Shown here one piece after another: positions 17,821 through 25,656 of a DNA stretch of 64,000 nucleotides (positions are counted from its first letter, which is position 1; every line of letters starts with the position of its first letter). A program made the translations under genes and the position numbers. Source of the DNA: Flavobacterium sp. KS-LB2 (GTDB taxonomy: Bacteria > Bacteroidota > Bacteroidia > Flavobacteriales > Flavobacteriaceae); NCBI RefSeq assembly GCF_036895565.1, contig NZ_CP145904.1, positions 2,604,001-2,668,000 on the forward strand. Direction: 5' to 3'. Below the pieces are notes generated by a model, which saw only the letters and a list, made by a program, of their open reading frames with translations, was not told the DNA's origin and did not search any database.

Positions 17821-18543
17821 ATGAAAACAAGTACTTTATCAGGAAAACTGTATTTAATCCCAACTACTATGGGAGAAAGTGATCCAATGGATGTTTTACC
17901 ACAAACCATAAAAAGAAGTATTGATCTTATTGATTATTACATTGTTGAAAATGACAAAACAGCCCGTAAATCTATAAAAGGTGTAAGTCCTGAAAAGAAA
18001 CAATCCGAGTTGAAACTATTTGTGTTAAACAAACACACCGAAACAAAAGAGCATTTAGACTTCATTAAACCTTTACTAGAAGGGCAAAACATGGGCTTAA
18101 TGAGTGAAGCAGGTTGTCCTGGTGTTGCTGATCCTGGTGCGGTTATTGTAAAATTGGCACACGAAAAAGGCATACAAGTTATCCCTTTAGTTGGACCTTC
18201 TTCTATCCTTTTGGCTATGATGGCATCTGGAATGAACGGACAAAGTTTTACATTTCATGGTTACTTGCCTATCGAAAAAGAGGAAAAGAAAGCAAGCTTT
18301 AAAACTCTGGAAAGAGTATCTTTTGAAAAAAATCAATCTCAAATTTTCATAGAAACTCCCTATCGCAATAACAAATTACTAGAAGATTTAGTTCAAACAC
18401 TACATCCCGAAACGCATTTATGCATCGCTACAGATATTACCTTACCAACAGAATACATCAAAACCAAGAAAATTGCAGCTTGGAAAAAAGAGACAATCGA
18501 TTTACATAAACGTCCTACCATTTTTATTATTCATAAGATGTAA
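17821..18543 (+). CDS. RsmI-like SAM-dependent methyltransferase (tetrapyrrole methylase fold)
   Basis: 240 aa. The tetrapyrrole-methylase fold is visible through GKLYLIPTTMG at the N-terminus, GLMSEAGCPGVADPGA (SAM site), VIPLVGPSSILLAMMASG and FIETPYRNNKLLEDL. It is closest to the RsmI group (2'-O-methylation of 16S rRNA C1402). The N-terminus IPTTMGESDPMDVLP differs from the classic RsmI IPTPIGNLxD, so it belongs to a divergent SAM-methyltransferase subgroup and the exact rRNA target is not assured. It lies 67 bp after the phosphatase gene. Confidence 0.8.
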   Translation: MKTSTLSGKLYLIPTTMGESDPMDVLPQTIKRSIDLIDYYIVENDKTARKSIKGVSPEKKQSELKLFVLNKHTETKEHLDFIKPLLEGQNMGLMSEAGCPGVADPGAVIVKLAHEKGIQVIPLVGPSSILLAMMASGMNGQSFTFHGYLPIEKEEKKASFKTLERVSFEKNQSQIFIETPYRNNKLLEDLVQTLHPETHLCIATDITLPTEYIKTKKIAAWKKETIDLHKRPTIFIIHKM

Positions 18544-19037
18544 TATTATCTATTTTAGATTTTAAAAAAAATTCATTTTAAACCTCATTTAGATCTATTC
18601 CCTTTTTTTTAATTGTACCTCAAACACTTTTTTGTGCTACATTTTTATTTCAAAAATAAACTTTAGAGAACTTTCCTATAGTCTATAAAATTCACTGAAA
18701 AATGCCTCCTAAAAAACTTCTTTTTAAATTTGAGATAGCAAATACTTCTTATTTCCTTCTTATTACAAATGGAATTTCCTGCTAAAAAAATGTTTATTTA
18801 TATTAACATTATTTACAAAAAAATTAACCTGCATACCTATAAAAAAAAGCTAATTTTACTACTGCCCACAATCATTTTTGGACTCAAAATTCAAAAAAAA
18901 TAAGCAACTAATGCTATGAATTTTAATGATTTAAATAAAAAAATCAACAAAAAGGGGAAGAAATAAAGTAAGCCTTACTAATTATTTTTATCATTAGTGT
19001 ATTGTGTATTGAACTAATAATTTAAAAACAGAATATC
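18544..19037. other. 494-bp AT-rich intergenic region with a conserved leader of the next gene
   Basis: Very AT-rich with many A/T runs and no ORF. The only structured part is the block at 18952-19004 (separate entry), which recurs upstream of the paralogue at 29569. Confidence 0.6.
18952..19004 (+). promoter_or_regulatory. Conserved upstream block shared by two paralogous secreted-protein genes (copy 1)
   Basis: AAGGGGAAG, then TAAGCCTTA, then ATTAGTGTATTG, beginning 86 bp before the start codon. The same blocks stand 84 bp before the paralogue (29485-29528). Whether they are promoter, operator or mRNA leader cannot be told from sequence. Confidence 0.55.
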
Positions 19038-19571
19038 ATGAAATCATATATAATTGTTTTATTTTTTTTAAGCATAACTACATTATCTTATTCCCAAGAT
19101 AAAGAAGTTAATTTAGGGCAAGGAAATATCAAAATGGAAAATTTACCGGGAGTTGTAATAAAAAGTGCCGGTAAAGACTTTTCGATTTATTTACCTGACA
19201 GAAACCCTGATAAAAGTGTAAGAGCACTTGAAGAAAAATTCATAGCCTATGATTTAGGAAGAGACTATGAGGGATTCGAAAATTATTTAGTGATTATGGA
19301 AACTAGTAAAGGGACATTGACTGCCACATACAATGAAAATGGAAAATTGACTAGTGTCATTGAGAACTATAAAAATATAAAACTTCCCAATAGTATAATT
19401 TATTCCATTTACAAAACTTATCCAGGTTGGCAAATTATAAATGACAAATATTTATATTCACAAGAAGAAGGTGATATAATTAAAAAAGAGTATAACATTA
19501 AAATAAAAAAAGGCAATACCGTTCGTAAATTAATTGTCAAACCAGATGGTGAAATTATTAAGGAAAATTAG
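19038..19571 (+). CDS. Small secreted protein of unknown function (paralogue of the gene at 29569)
   Basis: 177 aa. A clear signal peptide (MKSYIIVLFFLSITTLSYSQ) is followed by a mature domain of about 155 residues with repeated beta-strand-like stretches: ENLPGVVIKSAGKDFSIYLP, NYLVIMET, LTATYNENGKL, YKTYPGWQI, EYNIKIKKG. It resembles PepSY-like periplasmic proteins of Bacteroidota, without catalytic motifs. About 60% identical by eye to the protein at 29569-30087, and the upstream region is also conserved. I do not recognise a function. Confidence 0.75.
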   Translation: MKSYIIVLFFLSITTLSYSQDKEVNLGQGNIKMENLPGVVIKSAGKDFSIYLPDRNPDKSVRALEEKFIAYDLGRDYEGFENYLVIMETSKGTLTATYNENGKLTSVIENYKNIKLPNSIIYSIYKTYPGWQIINDKYLYSQEEGDIIKKEYNIKIKKGNTVRKLIVKPDGEIIKEN

Positions 19572-19590
19572 ACTACCACTAACCCTGATG

Positions 19591-19617
19591 AAAAGCTACC
19601 AAATTGGTGGCTTTTTT
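19591..19617 (+). terminator. Rho-independent terminator after the secreted-protein gene
   Basis: AAGCTACCAA / TTGGTGGCTT stem with one T-G pair, then TTTTTTCTT. Confidence 0.8.
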
Positions 19618-19735
19618 CTTAAATACAATTTATCCAATTAGTAACTTACAACTATATTTTTTGATAATTTTAAGTCGGTAAAAAATAAAACTTAGAATTA
19701 AACTACTACTTTTATACAGTAATCAATGTTTTTTT

Positions 19736-20863
19736 ATGAGTAAACTACCAAATATCAGCACGAGTATTTTTACAGTAATGTCAAAAATGGCAGCTGAACA
19801 TAATGCAATCAATCTTTCTCAAGGCTTTCCAAACTTTCCTGTTGACGAAAGATTAACTGATATTGTTGCCAAATTGGCAAAAGAAAATGTACATCAATAC
19901 ACACCAATGTCTGGCTACGCCCCATTATTATCAAAAATAGCAACATTAGTCAAAAACTCCTACGGAAGAACTGTTCAGCCTGAAACGGAATTACTTGTCA
20001 CTGCTGGAGCCACTCAAGCTATTTTTACCATCATAACGGCTTTGGTAAAAAATAATGACGAAGTGATTATTTTAGATCCAAGTTATGATTGCTATGAAGC
20101 ACCTGTATTATTGAGTAACGCAAATCCAGTTCGAGTAGCATTGAATGATGATTATACTCCAAATTGGGAAATTATCGAAAAGGCTTGTACATCCAAAACT
20201 AAAATGATAATTATCAATAATCCGCATAATCCAACGGGGAAAATCTTGACGGAATCCGATTTTGAAGCCTTGGAAATGCTGCTCGAAAAACACCCTGATA
20301 TTATACTCCTTTCTGACGAAGTCTATGAATACATTACTTTCGAGGAGAAACATATTTCGGCTCATATCCGGGAGAAACTATTAAATCGTTGTGTGATGGT
20401 TTCCTCTTTTGGAAAATCGTTCCATGTTACGGGATGGAAAATTGGCTATTTGGTAGCACCCGAATATTTAATGACGGAAATCAAAAAAGTACATCAGTTT
20501 TTAGTTTTTAGTGTAAACAGCATTTGTCAAATTGCCATAAGTGAGTATTTAGATATTGTTTCCGTTTCTGAAATAGGGAAGTTATATCAGGAAAAACGGG
20601 ATTATTTTAGACAATTATTGAAAAACAGCCGCTTTGAACTCATGCCGTGCGAAGGAACTTATTTTCAAGTGGCTTCGTATGCAACTATATCAAAGGAGAG
20701 CGATGTTGATTTTTGCAAACGCCTCATCATGGAACATGGCGTGGCTGCAATTCCTATTTCTACTTTTTATGCCGATGGAAAAGACCTAAAATTAATTCGG
20801 TTTTGCTTTGCCAAAGACAATGCTACGCTGGAAGAAGCCGCTAAAAGATTGTGCGCCATTTAA
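19736..20863 (+). CDS. PLP-dependent aminotransferase, methionine/kynurenine type (YbdL-like)
   Basis: 375 aa, class I/II fold-type I. The N-terminal AINLSQGFPNFPVDERL is characteristic of the YbdL/kynurenine aminotransferase branch. NNPHNPTGK, LSDEVYEYI (Asp and Tyr bind PLP) and SSFGKSFHVTGWKIGY (Schiff-base Lys) are present, and the C-terminal Arg is in LIRFCFAK. YbdL-like enzymes transaminate methionine, His or Phe and related keto acids. Directly upstream of the DECR-like gene (77 bp). Confidence 0.9.
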   Translation: MSKLPNISTSIFTVMSKMAAEHNAINLSQGFPNFPVDERLTDIVAKLAKENVHQYTPMSGYAPLLSKIATLVKNSYGRTVQPETELLVTAGATQAIFTIITALVKNNDEVIILDPSYDCYEAPVLLSNANPVRVALNDDYTPNWEIIEKACTSKTKMIIINNPHNPTGKILTESDFEALEMLLEKHPDIILLSDEVYEYITFEEKHISAHIREKLLNRCVMVSSFGKSFHVTGWKIGYLVAPEYLMTEIKKVHQFLVFSVNSICQIAISEYLDIVSVSEIGKLYQEKRDYFRQLLKNSRFELMPCEGTYFQVASYATISKESDVDFCKRLIMEHGVAAIPISTFYADGKDLKLIRFCFAKDNATLEEAAKRLCAI

Positions 20864-20939
20864 AAGAAACGATTTTGTTTTTTTTATTATGCACGCATAC
20901 TATTTAATTTATTATATTTACAATAAAAAATATCAAAAT

Positions 20940-21821
20940 ATGAGTTATACAGATAAAATGTTACGCGACGATGCCCTGAAAGGCAAAGTGATTGTTGTAA
21001 CCGGAGGCGGAAGCGGTTTAGGAAAAGCGATGACTAAATATTTCTTGGAATTGGGTGCTCAAGTTGCCATTACTTCAAGAGATTTAGAAAAACTAAAAAA
21101 TACCGCTGCAGAACTGGAAACGGAAACGGGAGGAACTTGCCTACCGATTCAATGTGATGTGCGTCATTATGAAGAAGTAGAAAACATGCTACAAGAAGTT
21201 TTGAAAACTTTTGGAAAAGTAGATGTTTTACTAAATAATGCTGCCGGAAATTTCATTTCTCCAACTGAAAGATTATCTGCCAATGCTTTTGACACTGTAA
21301 TTGATATCGTTTTAAAAGGAACCAAAAACTGTACACTTGCTTTTGGAAAACATTGGATTGACACCAAACAAAAATCATCGACCATTTTGAATATTGTTAC
21401 GACTTACGCTTGGACAGGATCCGCTTATGTGGTGCCAAGTGCTACTGCAAAAGCGGGAGTTTTGGCTATGACACGAAGTCTTGCTGTCGAATGGGCAAAA
21501 TACGGAATTCGTTCGAATGCAATTGCTCCAGGACCGTTCCCTACCAAAGGAGCTTGGGATAGATTGTTACCTGGAGATCTAGCTGAAAAGTTTGATATGG
21601 CTAAAAAAGTACCATTAAAACGTGTGGGTGATCACCAAGAATTAGCCAACTTAGCGGCTTATTTAGTTTCTGATTTTTCAGCATACATCAACGGAGATGT
21701 TATTACAATTGATGGTGGTGAATGGCTGAAAGGCGCCGGACAGTTCAATTTACTTGAAGCAATTCCAGAGGAACTTTGGGATCAATTAGAAATGATGATC
21801 AAAGCAAAGAAGAATAAATAA
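20940..21821 (+). CDS. 2,4-dienoyl-CoA reductase-like short-chain dehydrogenase
   Basis: 293 aa from MSYTDKMLRDDALKGK; the longer frame back to 20808 overlaps the aminotransferase and has no homology. NADP(H)-binding TGGGSGLGKAMT at the N-terminus and NNAAGNFISP follow the SDR pattern. The classic YxxxK is replaced: around the catalytic Lys in PSATAKAG the -4 residue is Ser and the Tyr lies 15 residues before the Lys (TYAWTGSAYVVPSATAK), exactly as in mitochondrial DECR. That supports an enoyl-CoA type reductase acting in unsaturated fatty acid oxidation. Confidence 0.88.
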   Translation: MSYTDKMLRDDALKGKVIVVTGGGSGLGKAMTKYFLELGAQVAITSRDLEKLKNTAAELETETGGTCLPIQCDVRHYEEVENMLQEVLKTFGKVDVLLNNAAGNFISPTERLSANAFDTVIDIVLKGTKNCTLAFGKHWIDTKQKSSTILNIVTTYAWTGSAYVVPSATAKAGVLAMTRSLAVEWAKYGIRSNAIAPGPFPTKGAWDRLLPGDLAEKFDMAKKVPLKRVGDHQELANLAAYLVSDFSAYINGDVITIDGGEWLKGAGQFNLLEAIPEELWDQLEMMIKAKKNK

Positions 21822-21840
21822 TAGTTTTATATAAAATACA

Positions 21841-21870
21841 AAAGAGAGTCATTCACATGACTCTCTTTTT
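21841..21870. terminator. Bidirectional terminator between convergent genes
   Basis: Perfect 11-bp arms AAAGAGAGTCA / TGACTCTCTTT (21841-21851, 21858-21868), flanked by A and T runs. It serves the reductase gene on plus and the receiver-like gene on minus. Confidence 0.85.
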
Positions 21871-22192
21871 ATTTCGGCTGATTTTTATTGTTATCCAAAG
21901 CAAGTACAATTTCACTTTTCAGCAAACCACTTCCTCCACCGTAATGCTGAACAATGTTAATATTTGGATTTTTATTTTTGAAAAAAGCGCATAAATCAGT
22001 TTCGCTTTCTTCCTGAATTCCTGAACCCAACAATACAAGTGAAAAATCTTTTCTTAGAAAAATTTCCTTTGCTTCCTCATCATTCATAACGCCTACTCCA
22101 TTCCAATTGTCGTTTGCATTTATTAATCGGATCACAGTCGCCAAAATTTCTAGATGTCTTCCTATGTATAAAATATGTATGGTTTCCATCAT
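21869..22192 (-). CDS. Small response-regulator-receiver-like protein, degenerate
   Basis: 107 aa. Alternating strands and helices suggest a CheY-like fold: IHILYIGRHLEILATVIRLI, then FSLVLLGSGIQEESE, then NINIVQHYGGGSGLL. The phospho-acceptor Asp expected at the end of strand 3 (VLLxD) is Gly or Ser here, and the Thr/Ser and Lys switch residues are not evident. It may be a phosphorylation-independent pseudo-receiver. It is a single gene next to yceI with no kinase nearby. I am only moderately sure of the fold. Confidence 0.55.
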   Translation of the reverse strand: MMETIHILYIGRHLEILATVIRLINANDNWNGVGVMNDEEAKEIFLRKDFSLVLLGSGIQEESETDLCAFFKNKNPNINIVQHYGGGSGLLKSEIVLALDNNKNQPK

Positions 22193-22259
22193 TCCTATTT
22201 AAGAAATACAAACCTCAAAGAAAATAATCCTTTGAGATTTGTGTTTATGTACTTTAAAA

Positions 22260-22790
22260 TTATTGTTGCACAAATTGTAATTCGATGTTCAAACGAACTT
22301 CTTCACTTACTAAAACGCCACCAGTTTCAAGAGCCGAATTCCAGTTTAATCCCCAATCTTTTCTGTTGATTTTTCCTTCTAATGCAAGTGCCATTTTGGT
22401 ATTTCCCCATGGATCTTTCATTAATCCTCCATAATCAGCAGCTAATTTCACTGATTTGGTAACGCCGTGTAATGTTAAATCACCAACCAATTCATATTCG
22501 CCTTCATTAATTTTGGTAAAAGAAGTTGCGCTAAATTTAATTTCTGGAAACTGAGCAGCATCAAAAAAGTCAGCACTCAATAAATGCGTATCTCGATCTG
22601 CGTTTCCTGTTGTTACAGAATCAATTGCTCCTGTAAATTCAATTTTCGCGTTTTCTAAATTAGTATCTTCTGATTCAATGGTAGCATCAAACTTTGAAAA
22701 TTTACCTGAAACATTAGTGAACATCATGTGTTTCACTTTAAAACCAATTTCTGAGTGTGTTGGGTCAATTACCCATTTTGTTGTTGACAT
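22260..22790 (-). CDS. YceI family lipid-binding protein
   Basis: 176 aa, starting MSTTKWVIDPTHSEIGFKVK, the standard YceI opening. HMMFTNVSGKFSKFDATIE and the lipocalin-like beta-barrel strands through LTLHGVTKSVKL fit the family, which binds isoprenoid-type lipids. Unlike many YceI proteins it has no signal peptide, so it is probably cytosolic. Its start is 36 bp downstream of the pirin gene, suggesting one unit with pirin and possibly the Crp/Fnr gene. Confidence 0.92.
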   Translation of the reverse strand: MSTTKWVIDPTHSEIGFKVKHMMFTNVSGKFSKFDATIESEDTNLENAKIEFTGAIDSVTTGNADRDTHLLSADFFDAAQFPEIKFSATSFTKINEGEYELVGDLTLHGVTKSVKLAADYGGLMKDPWGNTKMALALEGKINRKDWGLNWNSALETGGVLVSEEVRLNIELQFVQQ

Positions 22791-22826
22791 AATATTATTT
22801 TATTTAAATGATTATTAATTATTTAT

Positions 22827-23579
22827 TTAGAATTGCATTGGTACTTCCATCAATAAGATTTCGGCATCAGCTGAATTAGCAGTAATTTGAATCGCATTGG
22901 TATCCCAAATTCCTAATCCGTCACGTTCATTTAACTCGATGTTTCCTATCGTAAAATCACCTTTCAAAACAAAAGCATAAATTCCGTTTCCTGGTTTTTT
23001 CAATTCATACGAAGTAGAAAAATCCTTGTCAAACTTCCCAATATGAAACCAAGCATCTTGATGAATCCAAACGCCGTCATCTTCTGGATTTGGTGATAAA
23101 ATTTGTTGTAGTTTGTTGTGACGATCGTTTAAATTTAAAGTAATTTGGTCATAACGAGGCGTTACATTTTTCTGATTTGGATAAATCCAAATCTGCAAAA
23201 ACTTAACCAACTGATCTTTGTTTTTATTGTATTCGCTGTGAAAAATACCCGTACCGGCGCTCATGGCTTGAATATCTCCTTCTTTGATTACGGTAGTATT
23301 TCCCATACTGTCTTGGTGTTCTAAATCACCTTCGAGCGGAATGGAAATAATTTCCATATTATCATGCGGATGTTTTCCAAAACCCATTCCTTGATTGACT
23401 CTATCATCATTCAGAACGCGCAGCACTCCAAAATTCATACGCTCTGGATTGTGATAATTAGCAAAGCTAAAAGTGTGGTACGATTCTAACCAACCGTGAT
23501 TAGCATGACCACGTGTATCTGCTTTATGCAAAACGGCATGATTAATTACATTGTCTATTAATTTATCTGTATTTTCCAT
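22827..23579 (-). CDS. Pirin family protein (bicupin)
   Basis: 250 aa from MENTDKLIDNVIN; an upstream in-frame ATG (23618) would add 13 unlikely residues. The N-terminal pirin cupin has metal ligands in GKHPHDNMEIIS, EHQDSMGN and SAGTGIFHSEYN, and the second cupin lies after residue about 160. Pirins include quercetinases and transcriptional cofactors, and the exact role is open. It lies downstream of the Crp/Fnr gene (90-bp gap) and upstream of yceI on the same strand. Confidence 0.92.
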   Translation of the reverse strand: MENTDKLIDNVINHAVLHKADTRGHANHGWLESYHTFSFANYHNPERMNFGVLRVLNDDRVNQGMGFGKHPHDNMEIISIPLEGDLEHQDSMGNTTVIKEGDIQAMSAGTGIFHSEYNKNKDQLVKFLQIWIYPNQKNVTPRYDQITLNLNDRHNKLQQILSPNPEDDGVWIHQDAWFHIGKFDKDFSTSYELKKPGNGIYAFVLKGDFTIGNIELNERDGLGIWDTNAIQITANSADAEILLMEVPMQF

Positions 23580-23669
23580 TGTCTTGTTCTTTAATATTGT
23601 GGTACAAAGTTGCTTCAAAAAAAAACCGCATGCATTGAACTAGGACAAGAAATGAAAAAAGAAGAAAAT

Positions 23670-24251
23670 TTAGTGTTTCGCGATTTTAGTCCTTACTTTA
23701 CTTAGAAACTCGGCAGAGATACCCAAGTATGAAGCAATATAATGCTGGGCGACCCGCTGCGAAAGTGTGGGATAATGGTCGAGAAACTCTAAATATTTCT
23801 CCGTAGCCGTTTTAGAAATAGTATTAAATAAGCGCTCTTGAGTAACCGCAAGACTGCGTTGCATTAGGATGCGAAAAGCACGTTCAAACTTTGGGGCTTG
23901 GATAAATAATGTTTCTTTTGTTTCAGGACTAAACATAAAAAATTCACAATCTTCTAATGTTTCGATATACACCCTACTCGGTTTTTCCTCATAAATACTA
24001 AACGAAATATCACTAACCCAAGCATTTTCGATGGCAAATTGCAAAATCACTTCAAATCCATTAGCATCAATATAATATTTTCGAACACAGCCCTTGATGA
24101 CAAAGGCTTCAAAATTACACATTTCGCCTTCATGAAGTAAAATCGTTTTCTTAGGAACTGTTTTATATTCCAATAAAGAATTGAAAATCTTTAATTCATT
24201 GGGTTCAAAAGTAACATAGCGACTTATATTATTATTGATTTGTGAATACAA
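23670..24251 (-). CDS. Crp/Fnr family transcriptional regulator
   Basis: 193 aa. The N-terminal cyclic-nucleotide-binding-like beta-roll (about 20-120) contains KTILLHEGEMCNFEAFVIKG. The dimer helix follows, then a C-terminal winged HTH with the recognition helix VAQHYIASYLGISAEFLSKVR near the end. It lacks the Fnr N-terminal Fe-S cysteines. It probably senses a small molecule and may control the adjacent pirin and yceI genes; this is inferred from position. Confidence 0.88.
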   Translation of the reverse strand: MYSQINNNISRYVTFEPNELKIFNSLLEYKTVPKKTILLHEGEMCNFEAFVIKGCVRKYYIDANGFEVILQFAIENAWVSDISFSIYEEKPSRVYIETLEDCEFFMFSPETKETLFIQAPKFERAFRILMQRSLAVTQERLFNTISKTATEKYLEFLDHYPTLSQRVAQHYIASYLGISAEFLSKVRTKIAKH

Positions 24252-24366
24252 AATAGTCTGTTTTAGAAACTAAAGGTAGCAAAAAAAGTAAAATACTAAC
24301 AACCATTAAATATATTAAATTAGCAAGATTTCCTCAAAAAATAAAATCCACTCCCAATTAAATTCC

Positions 24367-24374
24367 TATTTTTG
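24367..24374 (+). promoter_or_regulatory. Putative -7 element (TATTTTTG) of udk
   Basis: Matches TAnnTTTG, 28 nt before the udk start. No clear -33 partner. Confidence 0.4.
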
Positions 24375-24402
24375 TCCAGATAAAATACATAACAAAAAAA
24401 TT

Positions 24403-25011
24403 ATGCTCATTATAGGAATCGCAGGTGGTACAGGAAGCGGAAAAACAACCGTTGTACATCAAATCATGAATGAATTACCAGAAACCGAAGTAGGAATTAT
24501 TTCGCAAGACTCGTATTACAAAGAAAATCGCGGACTATCATTTGATGAAAGAGCATTAATTAATTTTGATCATCCCCGCGCCATTGATTTTGAATTATTG
24601 GTAACGCACCTTAAAGAATTAAAAGAAGGAAACAACATCCATCAACCCGTTTATTCGTTTGTAACGCACAATAGAACGGACGATACCGTTTTCACACATC
24701 CTAGAAAAGTAATGATTGTGGAAGGAATTTTAATTTTGGCAAATCCAGAATTAAGAGAATTATTTGATGTAAAAATATATGTTCATGCTGATTCTGATGA
24801 ACGATTAATACGCCGTATGAAACGCGATATAGCTGAACGTGGTCGCGATATGAATGAAGTAATCAACCGTTATCAAAACACGCTAAAGCCTATGCACGAG
24901 CAATTCATAGAGCCAACGAAAGCTTTTGCAGATATCATCATTCCAAACGACAAATACAATACTGTTGCCATTGATGTGGTTCGCGCCGTAATAAATCAAA
25001 AAATTCTGTAA
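24403..25011 (+). CDS. udk: Uridine kinase
   Basis: 202 aa, P-loop kinase fold. Walker A is GIAGGTGSGKTT (residues 4-15). The family blocks QDSYYKENRGLSFDERALINFDHPRAID and RRMKRDIAERGRD (lid) are intact. It phosphorylates uridine and cytidine in pyrimidine salvage. First gene of a run udk, divIC-like, mutA, mutB. A dispersed repeat copy lies between it and the next gene. Confidence 0.95.
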   Translation: MLIIGIAGGTGSGKTTVVHQIMNELPETEVGIISQDSYYKENRGLSFDERALINFDHPRAIDFELLVTHLKELKEGNNIHQPVYSFVTHNRTDDTVFTHPRKVMIVEGILILANPELRELFDVKIYVHADSDERLIRRMKRDIAERGRDMNEVINRYQNTLKPMHEQFIEPTKAFADIIIPNDKYNTVAIDVVRAVINQKIL

Positions 25012-25042
25012 ATTATTTGTAATTTTAGTGTGAAAATTATTA

Positions 25043-25185
25043 GAAGCTATTTCCCGCTTTCCATTGCAATCTTTTAGTAAGTGTATATTTTTAAATCATC
25101 ATCACTTACTAAAAAAAATTTCCATTTTAAACGAAGTTCACTGAACTCCGATGAAAATAGAAATCAAGTGAGGTAATCGGGGCTA
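25043..25185 (-). repeat. Dispersed hairpin-cored intergenic element, copy C (reverse orientation)
   Basis: Read on minus it starts TAGCCCCGATTACCTCACTT and ends GCGGGAAATAGCTTC. The core arms TTTTAGTAAGTG / CACTTACTAAAA are perfect over 12 bp, and a second small hairpin is GAGTTCAGTGAACTTC. The ends match copies A and B while the core sequence is unrelated. Confidence 0.8.
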
Positions 25186-25197
25186 AAAAAATAAAAA

Positions 25198-25518
25198 ATG
25201 AAAAATCCATATAAAGACAAACCTTGGTTTAAAATATTAAGTAACAAATATGTCTGGGTTTTGTTATTTTTTGCTACTTGGATGATTTTTCTAGATAACT
25301 ATTCCTATTTCGGCCATCGCGTATTAGACAAACAAATCAATGAATTAGAAGATAACGCTAACTATTATAAGGAGGAAATAAAAAAAGACCAAGAAAACAT
25401 CAAGCAATTAAAAAATTCTGAACAAATAGAAAAATACGCCCGAGAGAAATACTACATGAAAAAAGACAGCGAGGACATCTACATCATTGAATTCGAAGGC
25501 GATACAATTAAAAAATAA
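25198..25518 (+). CDS. FtsB/DivIC-type septum formation initiator protein
   Basis: 106 aa. One membrane helix near the N-terminus (YVWVLLFFATWMIFLDNYS) is followed by a coiled coil (LDKQINELEDNANYYKEEIK, on to about residue 80) and the short DivIC C-terminal motif EKYAREKYYMKKDSEDIYII. This bitopic topology is that of FtsB/DivIC, which bridges FtsL and FtsQ in the divisome. It lies between udk and the mutase genes. Confidence 0.9.
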   Translation: MKNPYKDKPWFKILSNKYVWVLLFFATWMIFLDNYSYFGHRVLDKQINELEDNANYYKEEIKKDQENIKQLKNSEQIEKYAREKYYMKKDSEDIYIIEFEGDTIKK

Positions 25519-25601
25519 TTTTCCATCTCTAACCTTCTCAAAGGCAGGGGAACGTAAAATAATAGTAATTATTGAAAATAAAACACCTATTTTCAGCTCA
25601 C

Positions 25602-25625
25602 TCTCTCCCCAAAATTCGGGAGAGA
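25602..25625. repeat. 8-bp inverted repeat between the divIC-like gene and mutA
   Basis: TCTCTCCC, CAAAATTC loop, GGGAGAGA. No T-tract follows, so it is an intercistronic hairpin or palindrome rather than a clear terminator. Confidence 0.45.
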
Positions 25626-25656
25626 TAAAGTTGAGATTATGAAAACCATAAACAAA

